DNA of 64,000 nucleotides from Parapedobacter flavus (GCF_035818675.1 NZ_JAYKZZ010000011.1:62001-126000), one strand, 5' to 3'; positions 25,875 to 34,343 are shown, counted from the stretch's first letter. Notes: generated by a model not told the origin, from the letters alone. A program made the numbers and translations.

Positions 25875-27203
25875 ATGTTGGATGAAGTGGCAACAGATAC
25901 CATGATTACACAAACGAGTGATTCACTATATACCCAATTGATTAAAACAGCTGGCGAACGCCTATCGGCTGGAACTTCAGGGTCGCTGGGCGAAATCCGC
26001 AAACAGGCGCTGGATCGTTTCAAAGCGACCGGCTTTCCGACGGTAAAAAGCGAGGATTGGAAATATACCAATGTGCAGCCCCTGATTAACCGGGCTTATG
26101 CTGTGGAAGCGGAGGCACTTGCTGCGGGCGCAGCGTTGGATAAAGCACATATCCCCGATCTTGATGCCCACCGTGTGGTATTGGTTAATGGCCAATACAG
26201 CAGCGAGCTATCTTCCATCGAAGAAATTCCCGGCTTGCAGATCATGCCTATTGAGCAGGCGTTCGAACGACTGTGCTTCGCTAAATATTTTACGGCCTAT
26301 GCGGATAAAACAGATAACCCGTTTGTGGCTTTGAACACGGCGGCATTTACTTCGGGCTTGTTTATCGAAGTGGGTAAAAACACCCAGCTCCAAAAGCCCA
26401 TCCACATTATCCATGTGGCTGCCTCTGCGAGCCCCTTTTTTAGCCAAACCCGCAATCTGTTTGTGATGGGAGCATTTGCCGAAGCGGAGATTATCGAATC
26501 TTTTGTGACGGATGATGCGGCGGAGCATAGCTTGAGCAACCACGTTACCGAGATCATGGTGCGCGAAAATGCGAAGCTGCAACATTATTACCTACAAATC
26601 GCCGGGGCCCAAAGTAATTACATCAATCATACGGAGGTACACCAGGAGAAACATAGCCTGTACAACAACTACAATTGCACGTTCCCCGGTGCGGCATTCG
26701 TGCGCAACAATATCAACGTACGGCTGGGCGACAGTGAGGTGGAAAGCCACCTGTACGGCATCGCCCTAACGGCAAACAGCCAGCTCGTTGATAACCACAC
26801 CATCGTGGACCATATGAAACCGCATTGCGAGAGCTACGAGTGGTACAAGAACATTACACAGGATACCTCTACAGCCGTGTTCAACGGTAAGATATTCGTG
26901 CGCCTCGATGCGCAGAAGACCAACGCATTTCAGCAGAACAATAACCTGCTTATCGGTGAGAAATCGGCAGTGTACACCAAACCGCAACTGGAGATTTTCG
27001 CTGACGACGTCAAATGCAGCCATGGGTGTACCATCGGCCAGTTTGATAATGAAGCATTGTTCTATTTGCGGGCGCGGGGCATCAGTGAAACACAGGCACG
27101 AATCCTATTGACACACGCTTTCGCATTCGATGTGACCAGCCGTTTCGCTAATGATACCGTGCGCCAATACGTGGAGCACTTGGTAGAAGAAGGGCTGCAG
27201 TAA
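25875..27203 (+). CDS. sufD: Fe-S cluster assembly protein SufD
   Basis: The 442-residue protein pairs with SufB and SufC. The N-terminal part has FPTVKSEDWKYTNV, typical of SufD, and the C-terminal beta-helix region carries AVFNGKIFVRLDAQKTNAFQQNNNLLI and DDVKCSHGCTIGQFDNEALFYLRARGI. ATG at 25875 follows AAAGGAG by five bases. It ends the operon and converges on the ECF41 sigma gene 17 bases away; no clear terminator separates them. Confidence 0.95.
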   Translation: MLDEVATDTMITQTSDSLYTQLIKTAGERLSAGTSGSLGEIRKQALDRFKATGFPTVKSEDWKYTNVQPLINRAYAVEAEALAAGAALDKAHIPDLDAHRVVLVNGQYSSELSSIEEIPGLQIMPIEQAFERLCFAKYFTAYADKTDNPFVALNTAAFTSGLFIEVGKNTQLQKPIHIIHVAASASPFFSQTRNLFVMGAFAEAEIIESFVTDDAAEHSLSNHVTEIMVRENAKLQHYYLQIAGAQSNYINHTEVHQEKHSLYNNYNCTFPGAAFVRNNINVRLGDSEVESHLYGIALTANSQLVDNHTIVDHMKPHCESYEWYKNITQDTSTAVFNGKIFVRLDAQKTNAFQQNNNLLIGEKSAVYTKPQLEIFADDVKCSHGCTIGQFDNEALFYLRARGISETQARILLTHAFAFDVTSRFANDTVRQYVEHLVEEGLQ

Positions 27204-27219
27204 TCTTATAAGTGAGTTT

Positions 27220-28056
27220 TCAAACACTAATCCGACAAAGCTTATCCGGGTCAACGATGGAGAAGATGTTTCTTATCGTGGATTGCTGGTCATCCCATTC
27301 GAAAACCTGGCAATTGACCAGCTGCCCGTCCTCATAGAACAACAAAGCTGGTTGATGATTGACGGTTTGCACGGCAACCTGGTAACGATGCTGATAATGC
27401 TGGTAGAGATATAGCACCAGATCAATGACGGGGCGTTGGCCTTCTGTCAACTCGCTGACAACTTGCATGTTTTTGCCACCATCCGCTTTCACTGCTATTT
27501 CTTTAGCTAGCAACTGGGTGAGCGCCTCGATATCGCCGGCTTCAATACAGTGGATATAGGTCTCCAGGAAATCCGTGGTCACCGTGGCGGCGGGTTTGAA
27601 TCCACCATCGCTGCCCTTCAGGTTCCGCTTTGCACGGCTTAATAATTTCCTGGAATTTTCTACCGTAATCGACAACGTTTCCGCAATTTCTTCGTGTGCG
27701 TAATCAAAGGCTTCTTTCAGGATGAACACTGCGCGCTCCCTGGCGTTGAGGTGCTCCAACAGCACCAGCATCGAATACGAGATGATTTCCTTCTTTTTCA
27801 ACCGGCTGTCGGCCCGTTCGGTAGCCATCGGCTCAGGCAACCACGTCCCTTCTCCACGGATACGCTTGTTCCGGTCTTTAAGATTGATGGCCCGGTTAAT
27901 CACACTTTTTATCAAATACGCGCTTTCATTTTCCAATGTTGCACCCACCCCCGATAGCCGCTTTACCATCACATCCTGGATCACGTCGAGTGCATCGTCT
28001 ACAGAGCCTAGGATGTTGTAAGCATACGGTAATAATTTGCTTTGATAATCGGTCAT
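27220..28056 (-). CDS. ECF41-type RNA polymerase sigma factor with SnoaL-like C-terminal domain
   Basis: This 278-residue protein has sigma region 2 (residues about 5-65), region 4 (about 95-145, ARERAVFILKEAFDYAHEEIAETL) and a fused C-terminal SnoaL-like domain that controls activity in ECF41 proteins. All three ECF41 signature motifs are visible: WLPEP (72-76), DGGK (192-195) and DPDKL (269-273) for the usual NPDKL. No anti-sigma gene is present, as expected for ECF41. An in-frame ATG at 28083 is also possible. It lies downstream of a small gene whose promoter looks like an ECF41 target, so autoregulation is likely. Confidence 0.92.
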   Translation of the reverse strand: MTDYQSKLLPYAYNILGSVDDALDVIQDVMVKRLSGVGATLENESAYLIKSVINRAINLKDRNKRIRGEGTWLPEPMATERADSRLKKKEIISYSMLVLLEHLNARERAVFILKEAFDYAHEEIAETLSITVENSRKLLSRAKRNLKGSDGGFKPAATVTTDFLETYIHCIEAGDIEALTQLLAKEIAVKADGGKNMQVVSELTEGQRPVIDLVLYLYQHYQHRYQVAVQTVNHQPALLFYEDGQLVNCQVFEWDDQQSTIRNIFSIVDPDKLCRISV

Positions 28057-28081
28057 CGCTAATCGTTTTCCATGTTTGGGC

Positions 28082-28132
28082 ATGAACCCCTATCTGTTGC
28101 GGGCATGCCGGACCAGCGGGATAGGGGTTCAT
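28082..28132. repeat. 13-bp perfect inverted repeat between ECF41 operon genes
   Basis: ATGAACCCCTATC (28082-28094) and GATAGGGGTTCAT (28120-28132) are exact inverted copies separated by 25 bases. In the operon transcript this would form a strong stem between the small gene and the sigma gene, covering the alternative ATG at 28083. It may attenuate read-through or translation. Confidence 0.75.
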
Positions 28133-28137
28133 CTTTT

Positions 28138-28449
28138 TCAGCTAAAAATGTCATAAGAGGCGGCGGCAAGCTCAAGGAACTGCAGGTTCTCCGGCGTTTC
28201 CAGACCGCTTCCATCACGCTGTTGCTGGAATGATTTGAAAGAAGGAAGCGCGAGAAACTGCTGTTGTGCCTCTTCATTAGCAAACGTAGCGATGTGTGTG
28301 AATGTTTTTCCATCGGCGCCAAGATAAGAAATGTAGCGGATGGAAGGGTTGTTGAGCGCCTTGATATCGTGGATGAAGGTATTCACGTTTACAAGGTTCT
28401 TTGCAGCGAACGATGGCTGCACGGTGTACGTTACTTTTACGATTTTCAT
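28138..28449 (-). CDS. Small ABM/NIPSNAP-like protein, first gene of ECF41 operon
   Basis: The 103-residue product starts MKIVKVTYTVQPSFAAKN and has the ferredoxin-like strand-helix pattern of dimeric alpha/beta barrel (antibiotic biosynthesis monooxygenase-like) proteins: FIHDIKAL, IRYISYLGADGKTFTHIATF, QQQFLALPSFKSFQQQ. No cofactor residues can be assigned. ATG at 28449 is chosen over the frame start at 28482, as it lies about 28 bases after a predicted ECF41-type -10. Its position suggests it is a target of the sigma factor encoded next. The function is unknown. Confidence 0.72.
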   Translation of the reverse strand: MKIVKVTYTVQPSFAAKNLVNVNTFIHDIKALNNPSIRYISYLGADGKTFTHIATFANEEAQQQFLALPSFKSFQQQRDGSGLETPENLQFLELAAASYDIFS

Positions 28450-28477
28450 TGTACTTGTTTTTATTTGTCTCTTCATA

Positions 28478-28504
28478 GACAATCATCCACGACAAAACGT
28501 GACA
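28478..28504 (-). promoter_or_regulatory. Candidate ECF41-dependent promoter
   Basis: On the minus strand TGTCACG (28504-28498), 16 bases, then TGTC (28481-28478). The published ECF41 target consensus is TGTCACA, 16 bases, CGTC, so this differs at one position in each element. It precedes the operon that encodes the ECF41 sigma factor. Confidence 0.7.
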
Positions 28505-28507
28505 AGT

Positions 28508-30049
28508 TTAAACAACTATCGCATCCGCGCAATTCATTCCATCAATCGCCGCAGAAACAATACCCCCGGCATAGCCGGCGCCCTCGCCGCACGGATATAA
28601 CCCTTTCAACTGCGGGTGCTGTAGTGTTGCCTTATCCCGCGGTATGCGCACCGGCGATGATGTGCGCGATTCCACGCCTACCAATACCGCCTCATTGGTG
28701 TAATAGCCTTTCATTTTCTTGCCAAACACGGGGAGCGCTCTCCGCAAGGCCTCATGGACAAACGCTGGTAAGACATCCGTAAGGGGCACACTCCTGGTGC
28801 CCGGCTTATACGAGTTGGTCGGCAGCGAGTTGGATAGTTTCCCTTCCACGAAATCCACCATACGCTGGGCGGGCGCCACCAGGTTGCCGCCGCCCATTAC
28901 GTAAGCGCGTTCCTCCACCTCATGCTGGAAATCCATGAGTGCGAACGGGTAGCGCGCTACCTGCGGAACATCGTCCAAATTCACCTGAACCACCGTGCCC
29001 GAATTAGCGTACGGGTTGTTGCGTTTGGAAGGCGACCAGCCGTTCACCACCACTTCTCCCTTGTCGGTGGCGCATGGTGCAATGACACCGCCGGGGCACA
29101 TGCAGAACGAAAACACCCCCCGATCGTCCACCTGCTCCACCAAACTGTAATATGCCGGGGGCAGGTGCTCGCTCCGCACCGAGCAGTGATATTGCGCTTG
29201 GTCGATGATTTCCTGCGGGTGCTCAATCCGCACCCCAAGGGCAAACGGCTTGGGTTCAACCAGCCAGTGTTTGCGGTGGAACAGTTCGAATACATCCCGG
29301 GCCGAGTGCCCGGTTGCCAGGATGACATGGTCGGCCATAATTTGTTCGCCCGAAGCCAGTTCAATACCCCTGGCATGGCCTCCTTCCTGCAAGATATCGG
29401 TCACCCTACTATTGAAGCGGATTACGCCACCGTGATCCAGGATGGTTTGGCGTATGCGCTGGATGATATGGGGTAGCTTGTTGGTGCCGATATGGGGGCG
29501 CGCATCCACCAGGATATCTTCCGTCGCTCCGTGTGCCACAAACACGTTCAGCACCTGCTGCACATCTCCCCGCTTATTGGAGCGGGTGTAGAGCTTGCCA
29601 TCGGAATAGGTACCCGCCCCACCTTCACCAAAGCAGTAATTCGAGTCGGAGTTAACGAGTCCATCTCTATTTAATACCGCCAGGTCCCGCCGCCGTTCCT
29701 GTACATTTTTCCCGCGCTCTACCACTATGGGGCAGAAGCCTTTTTCAAGACAGCGCAACGCAGCAAATAAGCCCGCCGGACCGGCGCCGACAATGATGAC
29801 CGGTGGCGCACCTGCTACATTGACATAGTCCACAAGTAAATTGGCGGGAGCGGGTAGCTCGTCGATATAGAAGATGATGCGTACCCTGAATACCACCCGC
29901 TTCCCACGGGCATCGATGGATCGCTTACGGATTTTTAAGCCTTTAATCCGTTCTGGGGCGATATCAAGTTGCATGGCGCCCTCCTGTAGAAGGTGCGTTT
30001 CGTCTGCGATCCGCTCGGGGAGAACGCTTAATTCGAGTTCTTGCTGCAT
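28508..30049 (-). CDS. NAD(P)/FAD-dependent oxidoreductase, COG2509-like
   Basis: The 513-residue protein has an N-terminal region of about 85 residues (MQQELELSVLPERI, RSIDARGKRVVFRVRI) followed by a dinucleotide-binding motif VIIVGAGPAGLFAALRCLEKG. Further family features are NYCFGEGGAGTYSDGKLYTR, VILATGHSARDVF and GLYPCGEGAGYAGGIVSAA. It belongs to the uncharacterised FAD-dependent dehydrogenases of COG2509, found in many bacteria with no firm reaction. The cytoplasmic location is inferred. ATG at 30049 matches the family N-terminus; a -7 element lies about 35 bases upstream. Confidence 0.88.
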   Translation of the reverse strand: MQQELELSVLPERIADETHLLQEGAMQLDIAPERIKGLKIRKRSIDARGKRVVFRVRIIFYIDELPAPANLLVDYVNVAGAPPVIIVGAGPAGLFAALRCLEKGFCPIVVERGKNVQERRRDLAVLNRDGLVNSDSNYCFGEGGAGTYSDGKLYTRSNKRGDVQQVLNVFVAHGATEDILVDARPHIGTNKLPHIIQRIRQTILDHGGVIRFNSRVTDILQEGGHARGIELASGEQIMADHVILATGHSARDVFELFHRKHWLVEPKPFALGVRIEHPQEIIDQAQYHCSVRSEHLPPAYYSLVEQVDDRGVFSFCMCPGGVIAPCATDKGEVVVNGWSPSKRNNPYANSGTVVQVNLDDVPQVARYPFALMDFQHEVEERAYVMGGGNLVAPAQRMVDFVEGKLSNSLPTNSYKPGTRSVPLTDVLPAFVHEALRRALPVFGKKMKGYYTNEAVLVGVESRTSSPVRIPRDKATLQHPQLKGLYPCGEGAGYAGGIVSAAIDGMNCADAIVV

Positions 30050-30082
30050 GTAATGATGTCGGGTTTTTATCCCGAAGTGTAA

Positions 30083-30090
30083 CAAAGGTA
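30083..30090 (-). promoter_or_regulatory. -7 promoter element of the FAD oxidoreductase gene
   Basis: TACCTTTG on the minus strand matches TAnnTTTG and lies about 34 bases before the ATG at 30049. Confidence 0.5.
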
Positions 30091-30148
30091 TAAATTTTGC
30101 AATCAAAGTATTAAATTAGTGGCATTAATGCATTTAAAATCAATCAAT

Positions 30149-30730
30149 ATGAAAAGAAGGTTATTCGTGGCCATGGTGGGTCTATTTGCCGCCATGTCGT
30201 TCAGTTCATGCGGTTACAATACCTTGGTGGACCTCGAGGAAAATGTGAAAGGTAAGTGGGCACAGGTAGAAAATGCCTACCAACGGCGGGCCGATTTAAT
30301 TCCCAACCTTGTCAATACGGTTAAAGGCGCAGCTAACTTTGAACAGGAAACCCTCACGCAGGTAATCGAAGCCCGTGCAAAAGCATCGTCGGTCACCGTT
30401 GACCCCGAAAATCTGACTCCCGAAGCTATCCAGCAATTCCAGCAGTCGCAAGACGCGCTTTCGCAATCGTTGGGCCGCCTGCTCGTCACAGTGGAGCGTT
30501 ACCCCGAGTTGAAAGCCAACCAGAACTTTTTGGAGTTGCAGGCGCAATTGGAGGGTACTGAAAACCGCATCAGCACCGAACGACGTGCATTCAACGAAGC
30601 TACCCAGCAATACAATTCGTCGGTAAGAAGGTTCCCCAACAACATCACTGCCGGTCTTTTCGGTTTCAAGCAAAAAGGCTACTTCGCTGCCGAGGCAGGT
30701 GCCGATCAAGCGCCCGAAGTACAGTTTTGA
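30149..30730 (+). CDS. lemA: LemA family lipoprotein
   Basis: The 193-residue protein has a lipoprotein-type signal ending FSSC (about Cys21), then the LemA core GYNTLVDLEENVKGKWAQVENAYQRRADLIPNLVNTVKG by parts, and two long helices including LKANQNFLELQAQLEGTENRISTERRAFNEA. LemA proteins form envelope helical bundles of unclear role and are usually encoded beside TPM-domain proteins, as here. ATG at 30149 is chosen as it starts the signal sequence. Confidence 0.92.
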   Translation: MKRRLFVAMVGLFAAMSFSSCGYNTLVDLEENVKGKWAQVENAYQRRADLIPNLVNTVKGAANFEQETLTQVIEARAKASSVTVDPENLTPEAIQQFQQSQDALSQSLGRLLVTVERYPELKANQNFLELQAQLEGTENRISTERRAFNEATQQYNSSVRRFPNNITAGLFGFKQKGYFAAEAGADQAPEVQF

Positions 30731-30736
30731 CGAAGC

Positions 30737-30785
30737 TTTGAGACATCAGGCGTGAGATTTGAGACGTCGGATGCGGGATTTGACA
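30737..30785 (+). repeat. 7-bp/21-bp periodic repeat in lemA-TPM intergenic region
   Basis: Seven consecutive heptamers fill the gap: TTTGAGA, CATCAGG, CGTGAGA, TTTGAGA, CGTCGGA, TGCGGGA, TTTGACA. The pattern repeats every 21 bases (TTTGAGA/TTTGAGA/TTTGACA) with weaker 7-base periodicity. It lies inside the lemA operon. Confidence 0.75.
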
Positions 30786-30808
30786 CTTAAACGGATAGTT
30801 AGCTGGAT

Positions 30809-31249
30809 ATGGAGCAATTTACGGAAGAACAGCAGGAAGCAATCATACATGCCATCCAAGTGGCAGAGGGCTACACCTCTGGTGAAATCCGCTTGGCCGT
30901 TGAGCCCCGATGCAAAGGTGAGCCGATGGATCGGGCGGCGGTGTATTTTCATCGATTGGGCATGGATAAAACCGCCCTGCGCAACGGCGTGCTGATTTAC
31001 ATGGCTACCGACGACCATCGGTACGCCATTATAGGTGATGCTGGCATCCACGCAAAAGTCGCTCCCGGGTTTTGGGAGGAGACAAAGGAGCTGATGCTGG
31101 GGTATTTTAAACAGGGCGACCTGGTGCAGGGGCTTATTGAAGGAATTAAACATGCCGGAGAGCAGCTGCAGCACTTCTTTCCGCGGCAGGACGACGATGT
31201 GAATGAGCTGCCTAATGATATAGCCTTTGGCGATGGTAAAGACGATTAA
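30809..31249 (+). CDS. TPM domain protein (cytoplasmic form)
   Basis: The 146-residue protein consists of one TPM domain without a signal peptide: EEQQEAIIHAIQVAEGYTSGEIRLAVEP, then HRLGMDKTALRNGVLIYMATDDHRYAIIGDAGIHAKV and a C-terminal helical part. Domains of this type are also called TPM_phosphatase, but phosphatase activity is uncertain in bacteria. It overlaps the following TPM gene by 17 bases and follows lemA, matching the usual Bacteroidota lemA-TPM-TPM cluster. Confidence 0.88.
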   Translation: MEQFTEEQQEAIIHAIQVAEGYTSGEIRLAVEPRCKGEPMDRAAVYFHRLGMDKTALRNGVLIYMATDDHRYAIIGDAGIHAKVAPGFWEETKELMLGYFKQGDLVQGLIEGIKHAGEQLQHFFPRQDDDVNELPNDIAFGDGKDD

Positions 31250-32033
31250 GTATTTAAAAACAACGATAATTTGTGCATTGCTGCTTGGGGGATGGCTAGC
31301 GACCTCCGCGCAGGATTTTCCAGCAACCCCCAGTACGCTGGTCAACGACTACACCAATACCCTCTCCCCCGCCGATGTAGCGCAATTAGAACGCAAACTG
31401 GTCGCTTTTGATGACAGCACGTCCACACAGATCGCGGTGGTTGTGATGCAGTCTACAGGGCAGTACGAGATAGCGGATTACGCCGTGCGGCTGGCCCAGC
31501 AGTGGGGTATTGGCGGCAAGGAGCACGATAACGGCATCCTGCTCCTGGTTGCCTTGGGCGACCGTGCCGTGACGATACAGACCGGCTATGGCGTGGAAGG
31601 TGCTGTGCCCGATGCAATCGCCTACCGGATTATCGAGAATGAAATCAAGCCCGCATTCCGGCAAGGAGACTATGCTACAGGTATAAACCGGGCCACCGAT
31701 GCCCTCATCGCCTACACCAAGGGCGAATACAAGGCTGCGCCAAAGAAAGAGCAGGGGAAGGGGGGCGGCTTCGGTTCGCTCATTTTCATTGTGATCATTG
31801 TTGTTGTCGCCATTGCTATGTCTGGACGTGGCGGCGGCGGTGGTGGTGGCAGGGTAATGGGTGGCCGGGGGGCTTCTGACCTGTTGTGGTGGACGCTCCT
31901 AAGCGGTATGGGTCGGGGTGGCCGTGGTGGCGGCTTCGGCGGCGGCGGTGGTGGATTTGGCGGCGGTGGCGGGGGCTTCGGTGGGTTTGGCGGCGGCGGC
32001 TTTGGTGGCGGCGGAGCCAGTGGGAGTTGGTAA
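31233..32033 (+). CDS. TPM domain membrane protein with glycine-rich tail (YgcG-like)
   Basis: The 266-residue protein has a signal peptide (about residues 1-27, ending TSAQ), a TPM domain starting FPATPSTLVNDYTNTLSP with QIAVVVMQST, WGIGGKEHDNGILLLVA and RAVTIQTGYGVEGAVPD, then a transmembrane helix (GSLIFIVIIVVVAIAM) and a tail that is almost all Gly with Phe, Ser and Arg. Such tails are common in YgcG-like TPM proteins. ATG at 31233 is preferred to TTG at 31227. It is likely translationally coupled to the preceding TPM gene. Confidence 0.9.
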   Translation: MVKTIKYLKTTIICALLLGGWLATSAQDFPATPSTLVNDYTNTLSPADVAQLERKLVAFDDSTSTQIAVVVMQSTGQYEIADYAVRLAQQWGIGGKEHDNGILLLVALGDRAVTIQTGYGVEGAVPDAIAYRIIENEIKPAFRQGDYATGINRATDALIAYTKGEYKAAPKKEQGKGGGFGSLIFIVIIVVVAIAMSGRGGGGGGGRVMGGRGASDLLWWTLLSGMGRGGRGGGFGGGGGGFGGGGGGFGGFGGGGFGGGGASGSW

Positions 32034-32127
32034 GCATACGCAAACAATCAGAAGTAACAATGTGTTTATGAGGGAAACATTGATGTCGAATTATCCCATC
32101 TTTGCAAACACATATAAAAATAACAAC

Positions 32128-33261
32128 ATGATGAAGAAGTTGGCCTTGGTGGTTGCGGCCGCGTTACCCATGGTGGTGGTTGCACAGGAAGATTTTACCG
32201 TTACAGCGAAGGTGGGTGCTTTGAACGCGCCTGCCAAGGCATACCTCAGCTATCGGACAGCTGCGGGTGCCGTGCTGGATTCGGCTACAGTGACCGATGG
32301 GGCGTTTAAGTTCCATGGTACAGTGGCGACACCGTCGCGGGCGCTGGTACTGCTTGCCCACGAAGGAGGGGATATCCGCGGGATGGAAGATCCCGACCGG
32401 GTGGAACTCTACCTCGAGCAGGGTGCTATCCAAGTTACCTCGGCCGACTCGCTAGTTAATGCTTCTATAACGGGCGGTGCTACAAACAAGGACTTTGCTA
32501 TATACAATGAACACGTTGCTCCCCTACAAGCCAAGATGGGCAGTGTGATGGCGCGTTTCGTTGCCGCATCGGATGCGCAGAAGCAAGACCCCGCGTTTAT
32601 ACAGGGACTGCAGGCCGAGGCCATGGCTGTTCAGGAAGAGCAGAAGGCGATAGACTTCAATTACATCAGCGAGTATCCATCCAGCGTCGTCAGTATTGAT
32701 CTGCTCATGCCTTACGTAGGATCGGAGTCCACTGCGGAAGTTGTGGAGCCCGCATTCAACAAACTGTCGGCAGCACTGAAAAATTCCGATAAAGGGAAGG
32801 CGATCACCGCACAACTGGAAAGTACGAGGCGGGTGGATATCGGTGCCGTTGCCCCCGAGTTCAGCCAGCCGGATACCAGTGGCTCGCCAATCGCTTTGTC
32901 GTCGTTCCGTGGTAAATATGTACTGGTCGATTTTTGGGCGAGCTGGTGCGGCCCCTGCCGGCAGGAAAACCCCAACGTTGTTGAGGCTTACCACGCATTC
33001 AAAGACAAGAACTTTACCGTGTTCGGGGTATCGCTAGACCGCCCTGGGGCAAAAGATGCATGGCTGAAAGCCATCAAGGACGATGGATTACAGGATTGGC
33101 CGCACGTATCCGAGCTAAAATGGTGGCAGTCTGATGTGGTGGAGCTCTATGGTATCCAAGGTATCCCAGCCAATTTCCTGCTGGATCCCGAAGGTCGGAT
33201 CATCGCGAAGAACCTGCGGGGTGCGGATCTCCATACCACCTTGGCGGAGTTACTCCAGTGA
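32128..33261 (+). CDS. TlpA-like thioredoxin family protein with DUF4369-like N-terminal domain
   Basis: The 377-residue exported protein has a signal (MMKKLALVVAAALPMVVVAQ), an N-terminal beta-rich DUF4369-like domain (FTVTAKVGALNAPAKAYLSYR, VELYLEQGAIQVTSADSL), a helical linker and a C-terminal TlpA/AhpC-type thioredoxin domain with the active-site WCGPC in VLVDFWASWCGPCRQENPNVV. The cis-Pro region is IQGIPANFLLDPEGRI. It would reduce disulfides in the periplasm, for example in cytochrome c maturation. The DsbD-like operon encoded downstream on the other strand could supply electrons. The start at 32128 places the signal first. Confidence 0.9.
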   Translation: MMKKLALVVAAALPMVVVAQEDFTVTAKVGALNAPAKAYLSYRTAAGAVLDSATVTDGAFKFHGTVATPSRALVLLAHEGGDIRGMEDPDRVELYLEQGAIQVTSADSLVNASITGGATNKDFAIYNEHVAPLQAKMGSVMARFVAASDAQKQDPAFIQGLQAEAMAVQEEQKAIDFNYISEYPSSVVSIDLLMPYVGSESTAEVVEPAFNKLSAALKNSDKGKAITAQLESTRRVDIGAVAPEFSQPDTSGSPIALSSFRGKYVLVDFWASWCGPCRQENPNVVEAYHAFKDKNFTVFGVSLDRPGAKDAWLKAIKDDGLQDWPHVSELKWWQSDVVELYGIQGIPANFLLDPEGRIIAKNLRGADLHTTLAELLQ

Positions 33262-33288
33262 TCCACGCATAGAAAATTTAACCATACC

Positions 33289-33326
33289 AAAAAACGCCCC
33301 GGATTCAGTAATCCGAGGCGTTTTTT
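33289..33326. terminator. Bidirectional terminator between tlpA-like gene and pfkA
   Basis: A 17-base arm beginning AAAAAACGCC (33289-33305) pairs with an arm ending GGCGTTTTTT (33310-33326) over a four-base loop with one mismatch. The A-run and T-run make it effective for both convergent genes. Confidence 0.9.
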
Positions 33327-33344
33327 ATGTGTCGCGCGTCGTAT

Positions 33345-34322
33345 TTACAGCGACAGGATATCGACAAGACGTAAGAGGTTCTCGTTGACGGTGCCGATGT
33401 GCTTAATGGCCTTATTGAAGGGTGTAAATGCTGTCTGGCTGTGTATTAAACCTGCCATTTCGCCACGGCGGCCCTCCAGAAGCGCCTCCACGGCAACTAC
33501 CCCAAGCCGGCTGGCCAGCACCCGGTCCATGCATGTTGGGCTTCCGCCCCGTTGGATGTGCCCGAGAATCGAAACCCGCATGTCATAATGAGGAAAACGC
33601 TCTTTGATGCGTTCAGCCACCGCAAAAGCGCCACCTGCGTCATCCCCTTCGGCCACGATGATCACCCGTGAGGCTTTATTTTTACGGGTCCGGTCGAGCC
33701 GGTCCATCATCGCTTCATACTCAACCTTGATTTCAGGAATCAATACGCATTCCGCACCAACGCTGATGCCCGCCCGCAGGGCAATGAGACCGGAGTCCCG
33801 ACCCATCACCTCCACTACGAACACACGATCGTGCGACTCGGCGGTATCGCGGATTTTGTCTACCGCTTCGATAACCGTATTGATGGCCGTGTCGTAACCG
33901 ATGGTAAAATCGGTGCCTACCAAATCGTTATCGATGGTGCCCGGCAGGCCGATGATGGGGACGTTGTGCTCTTCGATAAACTTTGAAGCGCCGGTAAAAG
34001 TGCCATCGCCGCCAATGGCTACCAAGCCGTCTATGCCGTGTTTCTTGAGGTTCTCGTACGCCCGCTGGCGGCCTTCCACCGTGCGGAATTCTTCACTTCT
34101 CGCCGTCTTCAGGATAGTACCCCCGCGTTGGATGATGTTGGCTACCGACTTGGCGTCCATCGGAAAGATGTCGTCATGGACCATACCGTCATATCCCCGG
34201 CCGATTCCAAATACGTTGAGGTTGTAATAAAGACCGGTCCGTACGACTGCACGGATGGCTGCATTCATCCCCGGGGCGTCGCCGCCAGACGTAAATACGG
34301 CAATGTTCTTGATGTTGCTCAT
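33345..34322 (-). CDS. pfkA: ATP-dependent 6-phosphofructokinase
   Basis: The 325-residue enzyme phosphorylates fructose 6-phosphate in glycolysis. It has the ATP-binding start FTSGGDAPGMNAAIRAVVR, the GIGRGYDGM loop, the GGDGT motif, the catalytic region GLPGTIDNDLVGTDFTIGYDTA with the proton-acceptor Asp, and ILGHIQRGGSP. These match ATP-dependent PfkA rather than PPi-dependent forms, since GGDGT has Gly where PPi enzymes carry Asp. It lies 21 bases after the DsbD-like gene and may be its last operon member; a strong terminator follows. Confidence 0.95.
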   Translation of the reverse strand: MSNIKNIAVFTSGGDAPGMNAAIRAVVRTGLYYNLNVFGIGRGYDGMVHDDIFPMDAKSVANIIQRGGTILKTARSEEFRTVEGRQRAYENLKKHGIDGLVAIGGDGTFTGASKFIEEHNVPIIGLPGTIDNDLVGTDFTIGYDTAINTVIEAVDKIRDTAESHDRVFVVEVMGRDSGLIALRAGISVGAECVLIPEIKVEYEAMMDRLDRTRKNKASRVIIVAEGDDAGGAFAVAERIKERFPHYDMRVSILGHIQRGGSPTCMDRVLASRLGVVAVEALLEGRRGEMAGLIHSQTAFTPFNKAIKHIGTVNENLLRLVDILSL

Positions 34323-34343
34323 TAATTTAATGTGTTTGCTTTT

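Noticed and set aside
31712..32047. Proline-rich antisense frame and an alternate alanine-rich forward frame from 31918
   Set aside because: Both are low-complexity readings of the glycine-rich tail of the TPM protein. The forward frame becomes the real TlpA-like gene only from 32128.
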